A DNA stretch of 64,000 bases from Paracoccus methylovorus (GCF_016919705.1 NZ_CP070368.1:1302001-1366000); one strand, 5' to 3'. Shown: positions 18,390 through 28,072, counted from the stretch's first letter. Notes: generated from the sequence alone by a model not told the origin. Numbers and translations: made by a program.

Positions 18390-18434
18390 AAACCCCAGAG
18401 AAATAAGCGATACACGCTGATTTCTCTGGGGTTT
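18390..18434 (-). terminator. Intrinsic terminator of tRNA-Thr
   Basis: A 15-bp perfect stem (AAACCCCAGAGAAAT with ATTTCTCTGGGGTTT) has a 15-base loop that can itself pair AGCG with CGCT. On the minus strand it starts two bases after the tRNA CCA and ends in a run of T, as expected for a strong terminator. Confidence 0.85.
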
Positions 18435-18435
18435 C

Positions 18436-18511
18436 TGGTGCCGGTGAAGGGACTCGAACCCCCGACCCCATCATTACGAATGACGTGCTCTACCAGCTGA
18501 GCTACACCGGC
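18436..18511 (-). tRNA. tRNA-Thr (anticodon CGT)
   Basis: On the minus strand the 76 bases fold as a cloverleaf. The acceptor arms are GCCGGTG and CACCGGC, the D arm is GCTCAGCTGGTAGAGC, the anticodon loop is TTCGTAA (anticodon CGT), and the T arm contains GGTTCGAGTCC. An encoded CCA lies at 18436-18438. It sits immediately upstream of the orphan 500-residue gene. Confidence 0.95.
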
Positions 18512-18562
18512 ATCTTATGTGCCGCGCCGGATAGCAGGTTCCGGCGCGGGCGAAAAGGGGGA

Positions 18563-20311
18563 TCAGCGATTTTTCCCCGCAATCTTTACCTCCTCCGGCT
18601 CGGGCGGTTCGACATCCGGACGAACAGGCAGGATATCACCCTGACCGGCGATCAAAGGTCGGGCTTCGGACACGGGCGCAACCGCCGGTTCGGGCACCGG
18701 ATCGGGATCGGTGACGGTCATAGCAGGCTCGGCCCCGCTCACCACCGGTGAGGCACGACGATAATCCGATTCGCGCGGCACCATCCCGGGCGAGACATCC
18801 GCTATTTCAACGCGGGTCGAGGCAGCTTCGGATTTGCGCGCCTCTGGCTGCGGGGCGGGTGCACTGGGCTGGGACTGGGGCTCGGCCGCGGAACGGGTCG
18901 TCATGTCGCTTGCCGTCTTGTCGGAATGCGGGGCACCGACCAGCAACGGCAGCATCTCGACGCCATTCGAGGCAGTGGCCCCCCACGCGGGCGTATCGGG
19001 CTCGCGCCAGGTCAGCGTATCGAAGCCGCCGCAGCTATCGCAGACAGGGGACCAATCCGCCATGACATTATGGCACTTGTCGCAAACCCATTGCTCTCCG
19101 CGGCTGGCAACCAGCGCCTTGGCCAGAATCCCGCGCACCACGGCGTCGTCACTGCCCTCGCCGCGCTCAACGGCAGCCAGAATCGAAAGCGAGCGCACAG
19201 TCGGATGCTTTTCGGCCAGATCGCCAAGCGCACGGCGGGCACCGGGGAAGTCCTCGGCGGCCAGCAACAGTTCGGCGCGCAGCAACCGGGTTTCCTCGTG
19301 ATCCGGGTTTTGCCGCATCAGATCCTCGAAGCGGCGCAACCGTGCAGCCGGTTTCTCGTCGGGCACGATCTCGGCATAGGTTGCGGCGATCGAGGGGTGC
19401 GGGCGCACGCTCCAAGTCTTCTGCAGCACCCGGCTGGCGTTACGGCTGTCGTTCTGGGCGATATAGCTGCGCGCAGCCAGCACGGCAGCAGGGATCAGGT
19501 CGGGACTGGCACGGTTGGCCGAAATCGCGGCCTCGCGGGCGCTGATAGAATTGCCCTGCGCCAACACCTCGGATGCCTCTTTCAGCGCCAGCACCGCGTC
19601 GCGGCGGATATGCACATCCTTGGGCAAATGACCCTGCTGGCGCTTGTCCTTGAGCACGGCCCGCGCCCCTCTCCAGTCGCCCTCGCGGGTTTGCAGTTGC
19701 AGCAGCGTATCCTGCAATTCGGCATGTTTCGGCTTCAAAGCATAGGCTTTCTCGGCCAATTTCAGGGCCGTAGAAGTATCACCCTCATCCAGCTTCTGAC
19801 GCATCAACCCACGGACCCCCACAAAGCGGGTGCGCGGATCCGAGAGGAGCCGGCGATAAACCTCGCCGGCCTTGCGCCGGTCGCCGGCAACTTCGGCGGC
19901 CTGTGCGGCCAAAAGATCGGTGACATGCGGCTTGTCCAGAAACTTCGCCGCCTTTGCCGCCTTGTCCTGCGCCAGCTTGCCCTCGCCCGAGGCGACGGCA
20001 AGCATACCCTCGGACAGCGCGTCATAGCCCTTGCGCTCGCGCGAACGGGCAAAGTAGCGATTAATTGCCGTCTCGTCGCCCAGAAGAAAGCGCAGGAAAG
20101 CCACAAGCAGGCCCAGGATACGCACGGTGATCCAGCCCAGTAGCACGACGATCACCGCCGCGATGACCAGTTGCACGGGACCCAGCGTGTATTCGGTGCC
20201 GCCATAGACCATGCTCAGGCCCTGACCGGTTTCCGAAAGCTGCATCGCGCCCAGTGTCAGGACCAGCACGATGGCGAAGAACATCAGGATTTTCAGTGCC
20301 GAAAGCAGCAT
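18563..20311 (-). CDS. hemY: HemY-type TPR membrane protein with zinc ribbon
   Basis: A 582-residue HemY-N-terminal-domain protein. Two N-terminal transmembrane helices (about residues 3-22 and 41-65) precede a long tetratricopeptide-like helical domain. Near residue 425 is a CDKC...CDSCGG zinc ribbon, then a long proline-rich tail. Proteins of this type are tied by genetics to late haem synthesis, but the enzyme role is unproven, and the TPR-plus-zinc-ribbon layout also recalls LapB, which regulates LPS synthesis. ATG 20311 has AAGGGG upstream; the mitofilin-like gene stops 11 bases before it, giving a hemD-mitofilin-hemY order. Confidence 0.85.
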   Translation of the reverse strand: MLLSALKILMFFAIVLVLTLGAMQLSETGQGLSMVYGGTEYTLGPVQLVIAAVIVVLLGWITVRILGLLVAFLRFLLGDETAINRYFARSRERKGYDALSEGMLAVASGEGKLAQDKAAKAAKFLDKPHVTDLLAAQAAEVAGDRRKAGEVYRRLLSDPRTRFVGVRGLMRQKLDEGDTSTALKLAEKAYALKPKHAELQDTLLQLQTREGDWRGARAVLKDKRQQGHLPKDVHIRRDAVLALKEASEVLAQGNSISAREAAISANRASPDLIPAAVLAARSYIAQNDSRNASRVLQKTWSVRPHPSIAATYAEIVPDEKPAARLRRFEDLMRQNPDHEETRLLRAELLLAAEDFPGARRALGDLAEKHPTVRSLSILAAVERGEGSDDAVVRGILAKALVASRGEQWVCDKCHNVMADWSPVCDSCGGFDTLTWREPDTPAWGATASNGVEMLPLLVGAPHSDKTASDMTTRSAAEPQSQPSAPAPQPEARKSEAASTRVEIADVSPGMVPRESDYRRASPVVSGAEPAMTVTDPDPVPEPAVAPVSEARPLIAGQGDILPVRPDVEPPEPEEVKIAGKNR

Positions 20312-20321
20312 GGCGCGCCCC

Positions 20322-21818
20322 TTACATGCTGCCCGCGGCCAAAGTGGCCAGCGCGGCATTGGCTTCGACCCACAATTGGGCCCGGGCGGTCCAGTCGGCC
20401 ATCGCCGCTTGACCGGATTGCGGCAGGGTGGCGATTTCGTCCAGCGCCCCCTTGATATCGCCTGCATTCACCGAGGCATCGGCACGCGACAGGACCGCAT
20501 CCGGGTCGCTGCCTTCGCGCGGCTCGACCGAACGGGCGCCGGTTTGCACGCGCAGGAAGTTCCCGATGGTTCCCAACGCGCCCTCATTCTCGGGGGCCTC
20601 TGCGCGGGCCGCGGCCAGCGCCTCGCGTGCAGCAGTGGGGAAGCTTGTGCGCAACTGGCCCAGCGTCGGCACGTCGCCGGTCAGCACGGCAGGCGGCTCG
20701 AGCCCAGCGGCGCGCAGATCGGCCAGCGCCTGATCGCGGGCACCGCCCGTTTCGATCGCGGCTTGCAGAGCGGCGGCGGCGGTGGCGGCCTGAGCGCGGC
20801 GGTTCGCCGCCTCGGCGCTTTCCTGCAAAGCGGATGCCTGCGTCTCGGCGGCGGCGATTCGCTTCTCGGCCTCTTCGGCAGCGGCGGCGATCCGGGCTTG
20901 CAGGGTTTCGGCTTGCGCGGCAAGGTTCTGGACCTGCTCGACGGCAGTGGTATCGGTCACAGGCCGTGCCGCGAGTTCGTCGATACGCCGCTGCTGCGCG
21001 GCGATCTGCCCGGTCAGTTCGTTCAGAACCTGCTGCAGCGCCTCGCTGTTCTCCCCTGAAACGACGGGGGCCACGACGGGACGCGCCGCCAGATCGGCCA
21101 CGGTCTTTTCAAGCACGGTCAGTTTTTCCTCCAGCGCCTTCAACGCCTCGGCATCGCCGCTTTGCGGCACCACATCGGCCAGCGCCTGCCGTGCGGCATC
21201 GGCACCAGCGTCGGCCGCGCGGGAGGCAAAGGCGTCGGCCTGGGTCTGTATCTCGGCGCGCGCGGCCTCGACGGCGGCTTCGCGTGCGGCTGTCACCTGC
21301 GCTTCGGTCGGCGCGGACTCGGTCACGCCCGGCTGCCAGGCGGGTGGCAGATGCGGAATGGCCCACCAGGCGGCCGCAGCGCCCAAGCCGGCAGCAACGA
21401 CACCACCTACGAAAGTCGGCGCGAAACCGCCCTTGCGCACCTCGACCACACGGGTTTCGGTCTTGACGGGTTGAGACTGCGGGGCGGCGGCTTTCGGCGC
21501 TTCGGTCGATGCGGTCTCGACCTTGGCGACAGGCGGCACGCCGGCCGGGCCAGTCGGGGCTGCAGGCGGTGGCGCGCCGGTTTTCGATTCGCTCACTGGC
21601 TTGCCAGCCTCGGGCTTGGGCGCGGCCGGATCGGCGCCTGTGCCGCTGCCGACCAGCTTCGATTCGATCTGCGGCTTCGGTTCGGACTGCGCGGCCAAGG
21701 CCCCTTCGCCGGCGCTGACCGGACGGCTGTCGATAACGGGACCCGAGACCGCTTTCTTTTTACTGTCTTTCCCGGGGCTTGCCTTGCTCTCGCTGGAATT
21801 GGTTTCTGGCTTCTTCAC
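20322..21818 (-). CDS. Mitofilin-like (Mic60 family) inner-membrane protein
   Basis: A 498-residue COG4223-type protein. A disordered proline/alanine/lysine-rich cytoplasmic region (about 1-130) is followed by one transmembrane helix (about 133-155), a long coiled coil rich in alanine, glutamate and glutamine (about 170-380), and a compact C-terminal domain with LGTIGNFLRVQTGAR. This is the layout of alphaproteobacterial relatives of mitochondrial Mic60, which shapes cristae. Known bacterial members bend membranes and bind outer-membrane proteins. GTG 21818 was chosen because GGGGAAG lies six bases upstream. It sits between hemD and hemY, the usual alphaproteobacterial setting. Confidence 0.82.
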   Translation of the reverse strand: MKKPETNSSESKASPGKDSKKKAVSGPVIDSRPVSAGEGALAAQSEPKPQIESKLVGSGTGADPAAPKPEAGKPVSESKTGAPPPAAPTGPAGVPPVAKVETASTEAPKAAAPQSQPVKTETRVVEVRKGGFAPTFVGGVVAAGLGAAAAWWAIPHLPPAWQPGVTESAPTEAQVTAAREAAVEAARAEIQTQADAFASRAADAGADAARQALADVVPQSGDAEALKALEEKLTVLEKTVADLAARPVVAPVVSGENSEALQQVLNELTGQIAAQQRRIDELAARPVTDTTAVEQVQNLAAQAETLQARIAAAAEEAEKRIAAAETQASALQESAEAANRRAQAATAAAALQAAIETGGARDQALADLRAAGLEPPAVLTGDVPTLGQLRTSFPTAAREALAAARAEAPENEGALGTIGNFLRVQTGARSVEPREGSDPDAVLSRADASVNAGDIKGALDEIATLPQSGQAAMADWTARAQLWVEANAALATLAAGSM

Positions 21819-21944
21819 AATTCTTCCCCGTTCCCTTTCGTATTGCGACCCGGCGACCATAGGGCATGGACCGCCTTTCGCCCGCAATCATGACTGGCTC
21901 CCGCGGGCAGTTTAGTCGGCGGTGCGTGGCGCCTCAACCCGCCC

Positions 21945-22619
21945 TCATGCGGATTGTTCCGTGTCCAGCAGACGCTCGACGGCCCAAAGCACCCCATCGG
22001 CATCGGGCGTAGGTGCCGGCAAGATGCGCGCGGCAGGACCCTGCCAGGCATCCCGTGCCGCAGGACTGATCGGCGCCAGCCACAGCGGCGCCTGCGCATC
22101 GGCCGCCTGCCCCGACAAGATCCGCGCCGAGCGAGGCGAGAACAGCGGCAGGATCACCGGCGCCTCGCCGGCCAGAACCGACAGCGCCGCCGCGTTCAGG
22201 GGGTGAGGCAATTGGTCATAGACCACCATGTCCGGCACCGGCAAAACCTTGGCCACATGGGCGCCATGCGGATGCAGCCAGCCCTCGTCCAACCCCTCCA
22301 GCAGCGGCATCATACGGGCCGCATCGCCCGGTCCTTCGGTCACATCGAAACCCGCCGCGCGCGCCGCCTCGGCAGTGGCGGGCCCCACGCAAATCGCCGG
22401 ACGGGCGCGCCCCGCGCCCGCTGCCGGGACCGCATTGACCGAGGTGAAAATCAACCCCCGTGCCGCATCCAGCCGCCCCGTATCATGCGCCACCGGCTGA
22501 ATGCGCAGCACCGGAGAGATCAGCACCCGCACAGCCAGAGGCGCCAGAGCTGCGGCAAAACGCCGCGAGGCCGGTTCGGGACGGGTCAGAAGCAGGACAG
22601 GAGCAAGGTTCGGTGGCAT
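21945..22619 (-). CDS. hemD: Uroporphyrinogen-III synthase
   Basis: Cyclises hydroxymethylbilane to uroporphyrinogen III in the tetrapyrrole pathway. The 224-residue protein shows the two-lobed HemD pattern: LLLTRPEPASRRFAAAL at the start, IFTSVNAV, then ICVGPATAEAARAAGF, and a VLPLFSPRSAR segment in the second lobe. HemD is poorly conserved, so the call rests on this order plus its place before mitofilin and hemY. It is divergent from tsaD with 64 bases between starts. hemC is not next to it. Confidence 0.85.
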   Translation of the reverse strand: MPPNLAPVLLLTRPEPASRRFAAALAPLAVRVLISPVLRIQPVAHDTGRLDAARGLIFTSVNAVPAAGAGRARPAICVGPATAEAARAAGFDVTEGPGDAARMMPLLEGLDEGWLHPHGAHVAKVLPVPDMVVYDQLPHPLNAAALSVLAGEAPVILPLFSPRSARILSGQAADAQAPLWLAPISPAARDAWQGPAARILPAPTPDADGVLWAVERLLDTEQSA

Positions 22620-22683
22620 GGCAATCGGCCCGACAAGGTGTTACTTGCCCAATGCCTAGGCCCTTGGCGGCGCGGGAACAAGG

Positions 22684-23754
22684 ATGAGCATGGGACTGAC
22701 CTTTCTGGGCATAGAAAGCAGTTGCGACGACACCGCCGCAGCGGTGGTGCGCGACGACCGCACGATCCTTGCCTCGATCGTGGCGGGACAGACGGCGCTG
22801 CATGCCGATTTCGGCGGGGTGGTGCCGGAAATCGCCGCCCGTGCCCACGCCGAAAAACTGGATCTTTGCGTCGAGGAGGCACTGACACAGGCCGGGCTGC
22901 GGCTGACGGATCTTGACGGGATCGCCGTCACGGCCGGGCCGGGGCTGATCGGCGGGGTATTGTCGGGCGTCATGCTGGCCAAGGGGTTGGCGGCAGGCAG
23001 CGGGTTGCCGATTGTCGGCGTCAATCATCTGGCTGGCCACGCGTTGACGCCGCGACTGACCGATGCCGTGCCCTATCCCTATCTGATGCTTCTCGTCTCG
23101 GGCGGGCATTGCCAGTTTCTGTCGGTCGCCGGCCCAGACCAGTTCACCCGGCTTGGCGGCACCATCGACGACGCGCCGGGCGAGGCCTTCGACAAGGTGG
23201 CAAAGCTTTTGGGCCTGCCCCAGCCCGGCGGCCCCTCGGTCGAGAATGTCGCCCGCAGCGGGGACGCGCGCCGCTTTGCCCTGCCGCGCCCGCTGCTGGA
23301 CCGGCCGGGATGCGATCTCAGCTTCTCGGGCCTGAAAACCGCCGTACTGCGCCAGCGCGACGAGTTGGTGACGGCACAAGGCGGGCTGCACGAACAGGAT
23401 CGCGCCGATCTTTGCGCCGGCTTTCAGGTTGCGGTGGCCGAGGTGCTGGCCGAAAAGACCCGCCGCGCACTGGCGCTTGCCCCTGCGCCGGTTCTGGCCG
23501 TGGCCGGGGGGGTGGCCGCCAATGAAACCCTGCGCACCGCCTTGCAGACAGTGGCAACGAATGCGGGCGCGGCCTTTCTGGCCCCGCCTCTGCGGCTTTG
23601 CACCGACAATGCCGCCATGATCGCCTGGGCCGGGATCGAAGCCTTTCATTCCGGCCAGCGCGACGGCATGGATCTGGCTGCGCGGCCGCGCTGGCCGTTG
23701 GACCAGAACGCTGCGCCAATGCTGGGTGCAGGCAAACGGGGGGCAAAGGCATGA
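22684..23754 (+). CDS. tsaD: tRNA N6-threonylcarbamoyl transferase subunit TsaD
   Basis: Transfers threonylcarbamoyl to A37 of ANN-decoding tRNAs, with TsaB and TsaE, which are not in this window. The 356-residue protein has the ASKHA-fold hallmarks: [14 protein letters not shown] at the start, [12 protein letters not shown] and NHLAGHAL with the metal-binding histidines, LVSGGHCQ, and [10 protein letters not shown] near the end. ATG 22684 or the ATG two codons later could start it. Its stop overlaps the gpsA start (ATGA), so the two are coupled. Confidence 0.95.
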   Translation: MSMGLTFLGIESSCDDTAAAVVRDDRTILASIVAGQTALHADFGGVVPEIAARAHAEKLDLCVEEALTQAGLRLTDLDGIAVTAGPGLIGGVLSGVMLAKGLAAGSGLPIVGVNHLAGHALTPRLTDAVPYPYLMLLVSGGHCQFLSVAGPDQFTRLGGTIDDAPGEAFDKVAKLLGLPQPGGPSVENVARSGDARRFALPRPLLDRPGCDLSFSGLKTAVLRQRDELVTAQGGLHEQDRADLCAGFQVAVAEVLAEKTRRALALAPAPVLAVAGGVAANETLRTALQTVATNAGAAFLAPPLRLCTDNAAMIAWAGIEAFHSGQRDGMDLAARPRWPLDQNAAPMLGAGKRGAKA

Positions 23755-24695
23755 GCGTGGCTATCATCGGCGCAGGCGCCTTTGGCACGGCACTGGCGGT
23801 TTCACTGGCAAGCAAGGGTCCGGTCACGCTTTGGGGCCGTGACATCGAATGGGCCGGTTTGGGTGAAAACCCGCGCCTGCCCGGCGTGGCCCTGCCCTCT
23901 GCGTTGCGCATTACCGACCGGCTGGAGGAAATCGAGGCCGAAACCGTGCTGCTTGCCCTGCCCGCGCAGGTTCTGGGCGGATTTCTAGCCGAACATGACA
24001 AGCGTTTCGATGGCCGCAATCTTGTTAGTTGCGCGAAGGGGATCGACCTTGCCACGCTGACCGGACCTGCAACCATGATCGGCACGGCCTGCCCGCAAGC
24101 CACAGTGGCAGTACTGACCGGTCCCAGCTTTGCAGCCGACATCGCGCGCGGCCTGCCCACCGCCCTGACGCTGGCCTGCGCGGATGCCGGCGCGGCCGAG
24201 GCGCTGCAACGCCAGCTTTCGACCGCCACATTGCGGCTTTACCGCACCACCGATGTAATCGGCGCCGAACTTGGCGGGGCGCTGAAGAACATCATCGCCA
24301 TCGCCGCCGGGGCCGCCATCGGCGCGGGCTATGGCGACAGCGCGCGCGCCAGCGTCATCACACGCGGCTTTGCCGAGATGCTGCGGCTGGCCACCGCGTT
24401 GGGGGCCCGGCCCGAAACCCTGCCCGGCCTGTCGGGTCTGGGCGATCTGGTGCTGACCTGCACCTCGGAACAGTCGCGCAATTTCCGCTATGGACTGGCG
24501 TTGGGATCGCACCAGCCCTTTGCCGCCGGCACCACCGTCGAGGGCGCCGCCACCGCCCGCGCCGTGACCGCGCTGGCCGAAAGGCTGGGGATCGAGATGC
24601 CGATCTCGAATCTGGTCGCCGGTCTTGCCCAAGGCCGCATCGGCATGGAACATGCGCTGGATTTTCTGTTGAACCGCCCGCTCAAGGAGGAATGA
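23751..24695 (+). CDS. gpsA: Glycerol-3-phosphate dehydrogenase [NAD(P)+]
   Basis: Reduces dihydroxyacetone phosphate to sn-glycerol 3-phosphate for phospholipid synthesis. The 314-residue protein starts with the Rossmann motif [11 protein letters not shown]. It carries the catalytic-lysine region [25 protein letters not shown] and the substrate motif [13 protein letters not shown]...SRNF. ATG 23751 overlaps the tsaD stop by four bases. Its own stop overlaps the next gene, so tsaD, gpsA, the YciI-like gene and the EVE gene form one tightly packed unit. Confidence 0.95.
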   Translation: MSVAIIGAGAFGTALAVSLASKGPVTLWGRDIEWAGLGENPRLPGVALPSALRITDRLEEIEAETVLLALPAQVLGGFLAEHDKRFDGRNLVSCAKGIDLATLTGPATMIGTACPQATVAVLTGPSFAADIARGLPTALTLACADAGAAEALQRQLSTATLRLYRTTDVIGAELGGALKNIIAIAAGAAIGAGYGDSARASVITRGFAEMLRLATALGARPETLPGLSGLGDLVLTCTSEQSRNFRYGLALGSHQPFAAGTTVEGAATARAVTALAERLGIEMPISNLVAGLAQGRIGMEHALDFLLNRPLKEE

Positions 24696-24967
24696 TGCCC
24701 CTTTTCGCCGTAATCTGCCGCGACCATGCCGGCAAGCTGCAAACCCGTCTGGATACCCGCGAAAAGCATCTTGCCTTTCTTAAGGACCAGCCGGGCCTGA
24801 AAATGGCGGGCCCGCTGGTCGAGGAGGGAGAGATGCGCGGCTCGCTCCTGATCGTCGAAGCCGAAGGGTTGACGCAGGTCAAGGAATGGGCGGCGCAGGA
24901 CCCCTACAAGGCAGCGGACCTGTTCGCCTCGGTCGAGGTGATCGAATGGAAGAAGGTGATCGGCTGA
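24695..24967 (+). CDS. YciI-like protein
   Basis: A 90-residue ferredoxin-like alpha/beta protein with the YciI pattern: FAVICRDHAGKL, then REKHLAFL, then GPLVEEGEMRGSLLIVEA and a terminal AQDPYKAADLFASVEVIEW. The conserved histidine of KHLAFL and the DPY motif fit the family. Some members have hydrolase or dehydrochlorinase-like activity, but most have no known job. Two ATGs (24692, 24695) follow AAGGAGGA; the second has better spacing. Its stop overlaps the EVE gene start (TGATG). Confidence 0.85.
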   Translation: MPLFAVICRDHAGKLQTRLDTREKHLAFLKDQPGLKMAGPLVEEGEMRGSLLIVEAEGLTQVKEWAAQDPYKAADLFASVEVIEWKKVIG

Positions 24968-25392
24968 TGGCGTATTGGCTATTCAAATCCGAGCCAGACG
25001 TTTTCAGCTTTGACGACCTGATCGCCAGGGGCGCGCAGGGCGAACAATGGGACGGCGTGCGCAACTATCAGGCACGCAACAACATGCGGGCGATGAAAAA
25101 GGGCGACCGCGGCTTTTTCTATCACTCGAACATCGGCAAAGAAATCGTCGGTATCTGCGAGGTGGTGGCCGAGGCGCACCCCGATTCTACCACCGACAAC
25201 CCGAAATGGGAATGCGTCGATGTCCGGGCAGTCGCCCGTGTCCTGCGTCCCGTCTCGCTGGATGAAGCCAAGGCCGAACCGCGGTTGAAGGACATGGTGC
25301 TGGTCAACAACTCGCGCCTTTCGGTGCAGCCGGTCTCGGATGCGGAATGGGAGATCATTCTGGAACTGACCGGCGGCACCCAGACGCTCTGA
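24967..25392 (+). CDS. EVE domain protein
   Basis: A 141-residue PUA-like EVE-domain protein. It begins YWLFKSEPDVFSFDDL, followed by GVRNYQARNNMR, GFFYHSN and IVGICEVVAEAHPD, the aromatic-cage region thought to read modified bases. The family is broadly housekeeping in alphaproteobacteria, where it travels with gpsA and yciI as here; in other contexts EVE domains are fused to modification-dependent restriction enzymes. No such enzyme is adjacent. It is followed after 40 bases by an ABC exporter. Confidence 0.9.
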   Translation: MAYWLFKSEPDVFSFDDLIARGAQGEQWDGVRNYQARNNMRAMKKGDRGFFYHSNIGKEIVGICEVVAEAHPDSTTDNPKWECVDVRAVARVLRPVSLDEAKAEPRLKDMVLVNNSRLSVQPVSDAEWEIILELTGGTQTL

Positions 25393-25432
25393 ACGCGCCA
25401 ACAGGCACCATCCGGACCACCCAGGAGGATAC

Positions 25433-27226
25433 ATGGCACGCGGACCCCAACCCATCGTGGATCGTCCGACGACGAAACGCATCGGTGCTCTCAGGGCGCT
25501 ATGGCCATTCATCCGGCCCTATCGCGGATTGCTGCTGGCGGCACTGATCGCATTGTCGGTCACGGCGGCGATCAGCCTGGTCCTGCCACTGGCGGTGCGC
25601 CGGGTGGTCGACGGTTTCGACGCCGGTGCCCATCTTCTGGACCAGTATTTCGGGGCGGCACTTGCCATCGTTGCCCTGCTCGCTCTGGGAACCGGCATGC
25701 GCTATTATCTGGTCACCCGGCTGGGCGAGCGGGTGGTGGCCGACATCCGCAAGGCCGTCTTCGGGCGCGTCATCGCCATGAGCCCGGCCTTTTACGAGCG
25801 GGTTCTGACCGGCGAGATCATCAGCCGCATCACAACCGACACCACGCTGATCCAGTCGGTCATAGGCTCGTCGGTCTCGATCGCGCTGCGTAATTTCCTG
25901 ATCCTGATCGGCGGCATGGTGATGCTGGTCTGGACCTCAGCCAAGCTGTCGGGGCTGGTGCTTTTGCTGGTTCCGCTGATCGTCGTGCCCATCGTGGTGC
26001 TGGGGCGTCGGCTGCGCAAACTGTCGCGCGAGAATCAGGACTGGATCGCACAGTCCTCGGGCGCGGCATCGGAAAGCCTGCTCTCGGCCCAGACCGTTCA
26101 GGCGTTCACGCAAGAAGGCCCCACCCGAACGCGGTTCAACGACGTGACCGAACGGTCTTTTGACTCGGCGCTTAACCGGGTCAGAACGCGAACGGTGATG
26201 ACGGTGATCGTCATCTTCCTGATCTTCTCGGGCGTGCTGGGCGTGTTGTGGATCGGGGCTCGCGATGTGCGTCTGGACGTGATGAGCGTGGGCGAACTGG
26301 TGCAATTCGTCATCTATGCCGTGCTGGTCGCGGGCGCCGTGGGCGCGCTTTCGGAAATCTGGGGCGAATTACAGCGCGCCGCGGGTGCAACGGAGCGGTT
26401 GACCGAACTATTGATGACGCAGGACGTGTTGACCGATCCACCCCAGCCAATTGCCCTGCCCCGTCCGGTTCAGGGCGCAATCCGGCTTGACGACGTGACC
26501 TTTCACTATCCCTCGCGCCCCGACCGTTCGGCGCTGGAGGGCGTTACGCTGGACATCCGCCCCGGCGAAACGGTGGCGCTGGTCGGTCCGTCGGGGGCCG
26601 GCAAGACCACGGTGATCCAGATGCTGCTACGGTTCTGGGACCCGGATTCGGGCGCCGTGCGGATCGACGGTATCGACCTGCGCGACATGGCCCGTGCCGA
26701 TTTCCGCCAAGCCATCGCACTGGTGCCGCAGGATCCGGTGATCTTTGCCACCACGGCCCGCGAAAACATCCGCTTTGGCAGGCCCGACGCCTCGGACGCC
26801 GAGGTCGAGGCCGCCGCCCGCGCTGCCCACGCCGACGAATTCCTGAAGCTGCTGCCGCAAGGCTATGACAGTTTTGTTGGAGAGCGCGGCGTGATGCTGT
26901 CAGGTGGACAGAAACAGCGCATCGCCATCGCCCGCGCCATTCTGCGCGACGCACCGATCCTGCTGCTGGACGAGGCAACCTCGGCACTGGATGCGGAATC
27001 CGAACGGCTGGTGCAGCATGCCGTCGACGAACTGGCCCGCAGTCGCACGACGATCATCATCGCCCACCGTCTGGCCACGGTGAAGAAGGCCGATCGCATC
27101 GTAGTGTTCGATCATGGGGAGATCGTGGCCCAAGGCCGGCATGAGGAATTGGTTGCGCAGGGCGGGCTTTACGCGCGGCTGGCGCGGCTGCAATTCACCG
27201 AAGGCGCGTTGGAGGTTACTGGCTAG
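25433..27226 (+). CDS. ABC exporter, MsbA-like half transporter
   Basis: A 597-residue type IV ABC exporter. Six hydrophobic helices span about residues 25-310, followed by a nucleotide-binding domain with Walker [10 protein letters not shown], signature LSGGQKQR, Walker B ILLLDEATSALD and switch histidine in IIAHRLAT. It probably works as a homodimer at the inner membrane. Resemblance to MsbA and BmrA suggests a lipid or hydrophobic substrate, but this cannot be read from sequence. ATG 25433 follows an AGGAGG. It ends the tsaD-gpsA-yciI-EVE run, perhaps under its own promoter. Confidence 0.88.
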   Translation: MARGPQPIVDRPTTKRIGALRALWPFIRPYRGLLLAALIALSVTAAISLVLPLAVRRVVDGFDAGAHLLDQYFGAALAIVALLALGTGMRYYLVTRLGERVVADIRKAVFGRVIAMSPAFYERVLTGEIISRITTDTTLIQSVIGSSVSIALRNFLILIGGMVMLVWTSAKLSGLVLLLVPLIVVPIVVLGRRLRKLSRENQDWIAQSSGAASESLLSAQTVQAFTQEGPTRTRFNDVTERSFDSALNRVRTRTVMTVIVIFLIFSGVLGVLWIGARDVRLDVMSVGELVQFVIYAVLVAGAVGALSEIWGELQRAAGATERLTELLMTQDVLTDPPQPIALPRPVQGAIRLDDVTFHYPSRPDRSALEGVTLDIRPGETVALVGPSGAGKTTVIQMLLRFWDPDSGAVRIDGIDLRDMARADFRQAIALVPQDPVIFATTARENIRFGRPDASDAEVEAAARAAHADEFLKLLPQGYDSFVGERGVMLSGGQKQRIAIARAILRDAPILLLDEATSALDAESERLVQHAVDELARSRTTIIIAHRLATVKKADRIVVFDHGEIVAQGRHEELVAQGGLYARLARLQFTEGALEVTG

Positions 27227-27397
27227 ACAATTCGCCCGCTCAACTCGCGCCACACATGACGGCGCACGGACCGAGCGGCACAATGGGTAAATGAATACCC
27301 AAGCGTCTGGCCGAGAGGAACAGTGCGCAAGGCTAGGCAGAAACCGCTTTGCACAGCTTGGACTGACAAAAGGCCGGCGCGGGCGGCAGGGTGTCTT

Positions 27398-27940
27398 TTA
27401 GCGTGGCGCGCTATAGACCGCCGCCCAAAAGACCGTCTTGCCGTCCGCGCCCAAGGCCTTGCCAATACCGTAATGCCGGACTTGTGGTATCAGGATATTG
27501 GCCAAATGCCCGCGGGAGCGTTCCCATTCCGCCAGCACCCGGTCCTGCCCCCAAGGGCCTGCTGCGATATTCTCGGCGGCGAGGCTGGGTTTGTACCCTT
27601 CCTTCTTGAGCCGTTGCATCGGCCCACGGGTCTTGCTGCCTTGATGCGACATCACGCTACGCTGGGCCATGTCGCAAGCATGCCGGGCCGCAGCCGTCGC
27701 AACATCGCGGTTCGTCTTCAATGCAGGCAGGCCGCGCGCCTTGCGGGTAGCGTTTGTGGCACGAACCGCTGCCTCATTTTCCTGCATCGATGTTTGATAG
27801 CAAATGACCTTTCCCGGCCGGCCGAGGGCACCTGCATCGGATTTGGTCGATATCCATACCCCGTCACCGGCAGCGGCGGGAATCGCCATCAACGCAATGA
27901 CCGGCAGTGCGGACAATAGGTTACAAGTTGCTTTCAGCAT
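27398..27940 (-). CDS. Secreted CAP-domain (SCP/PR-1-like) protein
   Basis: A 180-residue exported protein: signal peptide of about 23 residues (LLSALPVIALMAIPAAAG), then a CAP domain. Visible motifs are VRATNATRKARGLPALK, AAARHACDMAQR, the conserved histidine in SVMSHQGS, AENIAAGPWGQDRVLAEWERSRGHLANIL, and a terminal VFWAAVYS. The CAP histidine and glutamate positions are present. Related bacterial proteins are found in the periplasm or outside the cell, mostly without a known role. ATG 27940 has GAGGATCGA upstream; the frame is open to 28162, but that part overlaps the divergent kbp gene. Confidence 0.85.
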   Translation of the reverse strand: MLKATCNLLSALPVIALMAIPAAAGDGVWISTKSDAGALGRPGKVICYQTSMQENEAAVRATNATRKARGLPALKTNRDVATAAARHACDMAQRSVMSHQGSKTRGPMQRLKKEGYKPSLAAENIAAGPWGQDRVLAEWERSRGHLANILIPQVRHYGIGKALGADGKTVFWAAVYSAPR

Positions 27941-28072
27941 TCGATCCTCACTAGACTGGTCCAAAGTAGGAACTGCGCCCCTGCTTCTCAACTTCCGATT
28001 GCTTAAATTTGTCTGGAACCACCGCTTCGGCGAAACGTTGCCACCGCCGACACAGCCCGAAAAGGAGAGGTC

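Noticed and set aside
18172..18474. A 100-codon minus-strand reading frame beginning in tRNA-Thr
   Set aside because: Its start lies inside the tRNA and its body inside the terminator and intergenic DNA; no family resemblance.
24967..25392. EVE domain gene as part of a phage-defence system
   Set aside because: The neighbours are tsaD, gpsA, a YciI-like gene and an ABC exporter, an ordinary housekeeping layout with no nuclease or methyltransferase fusion.
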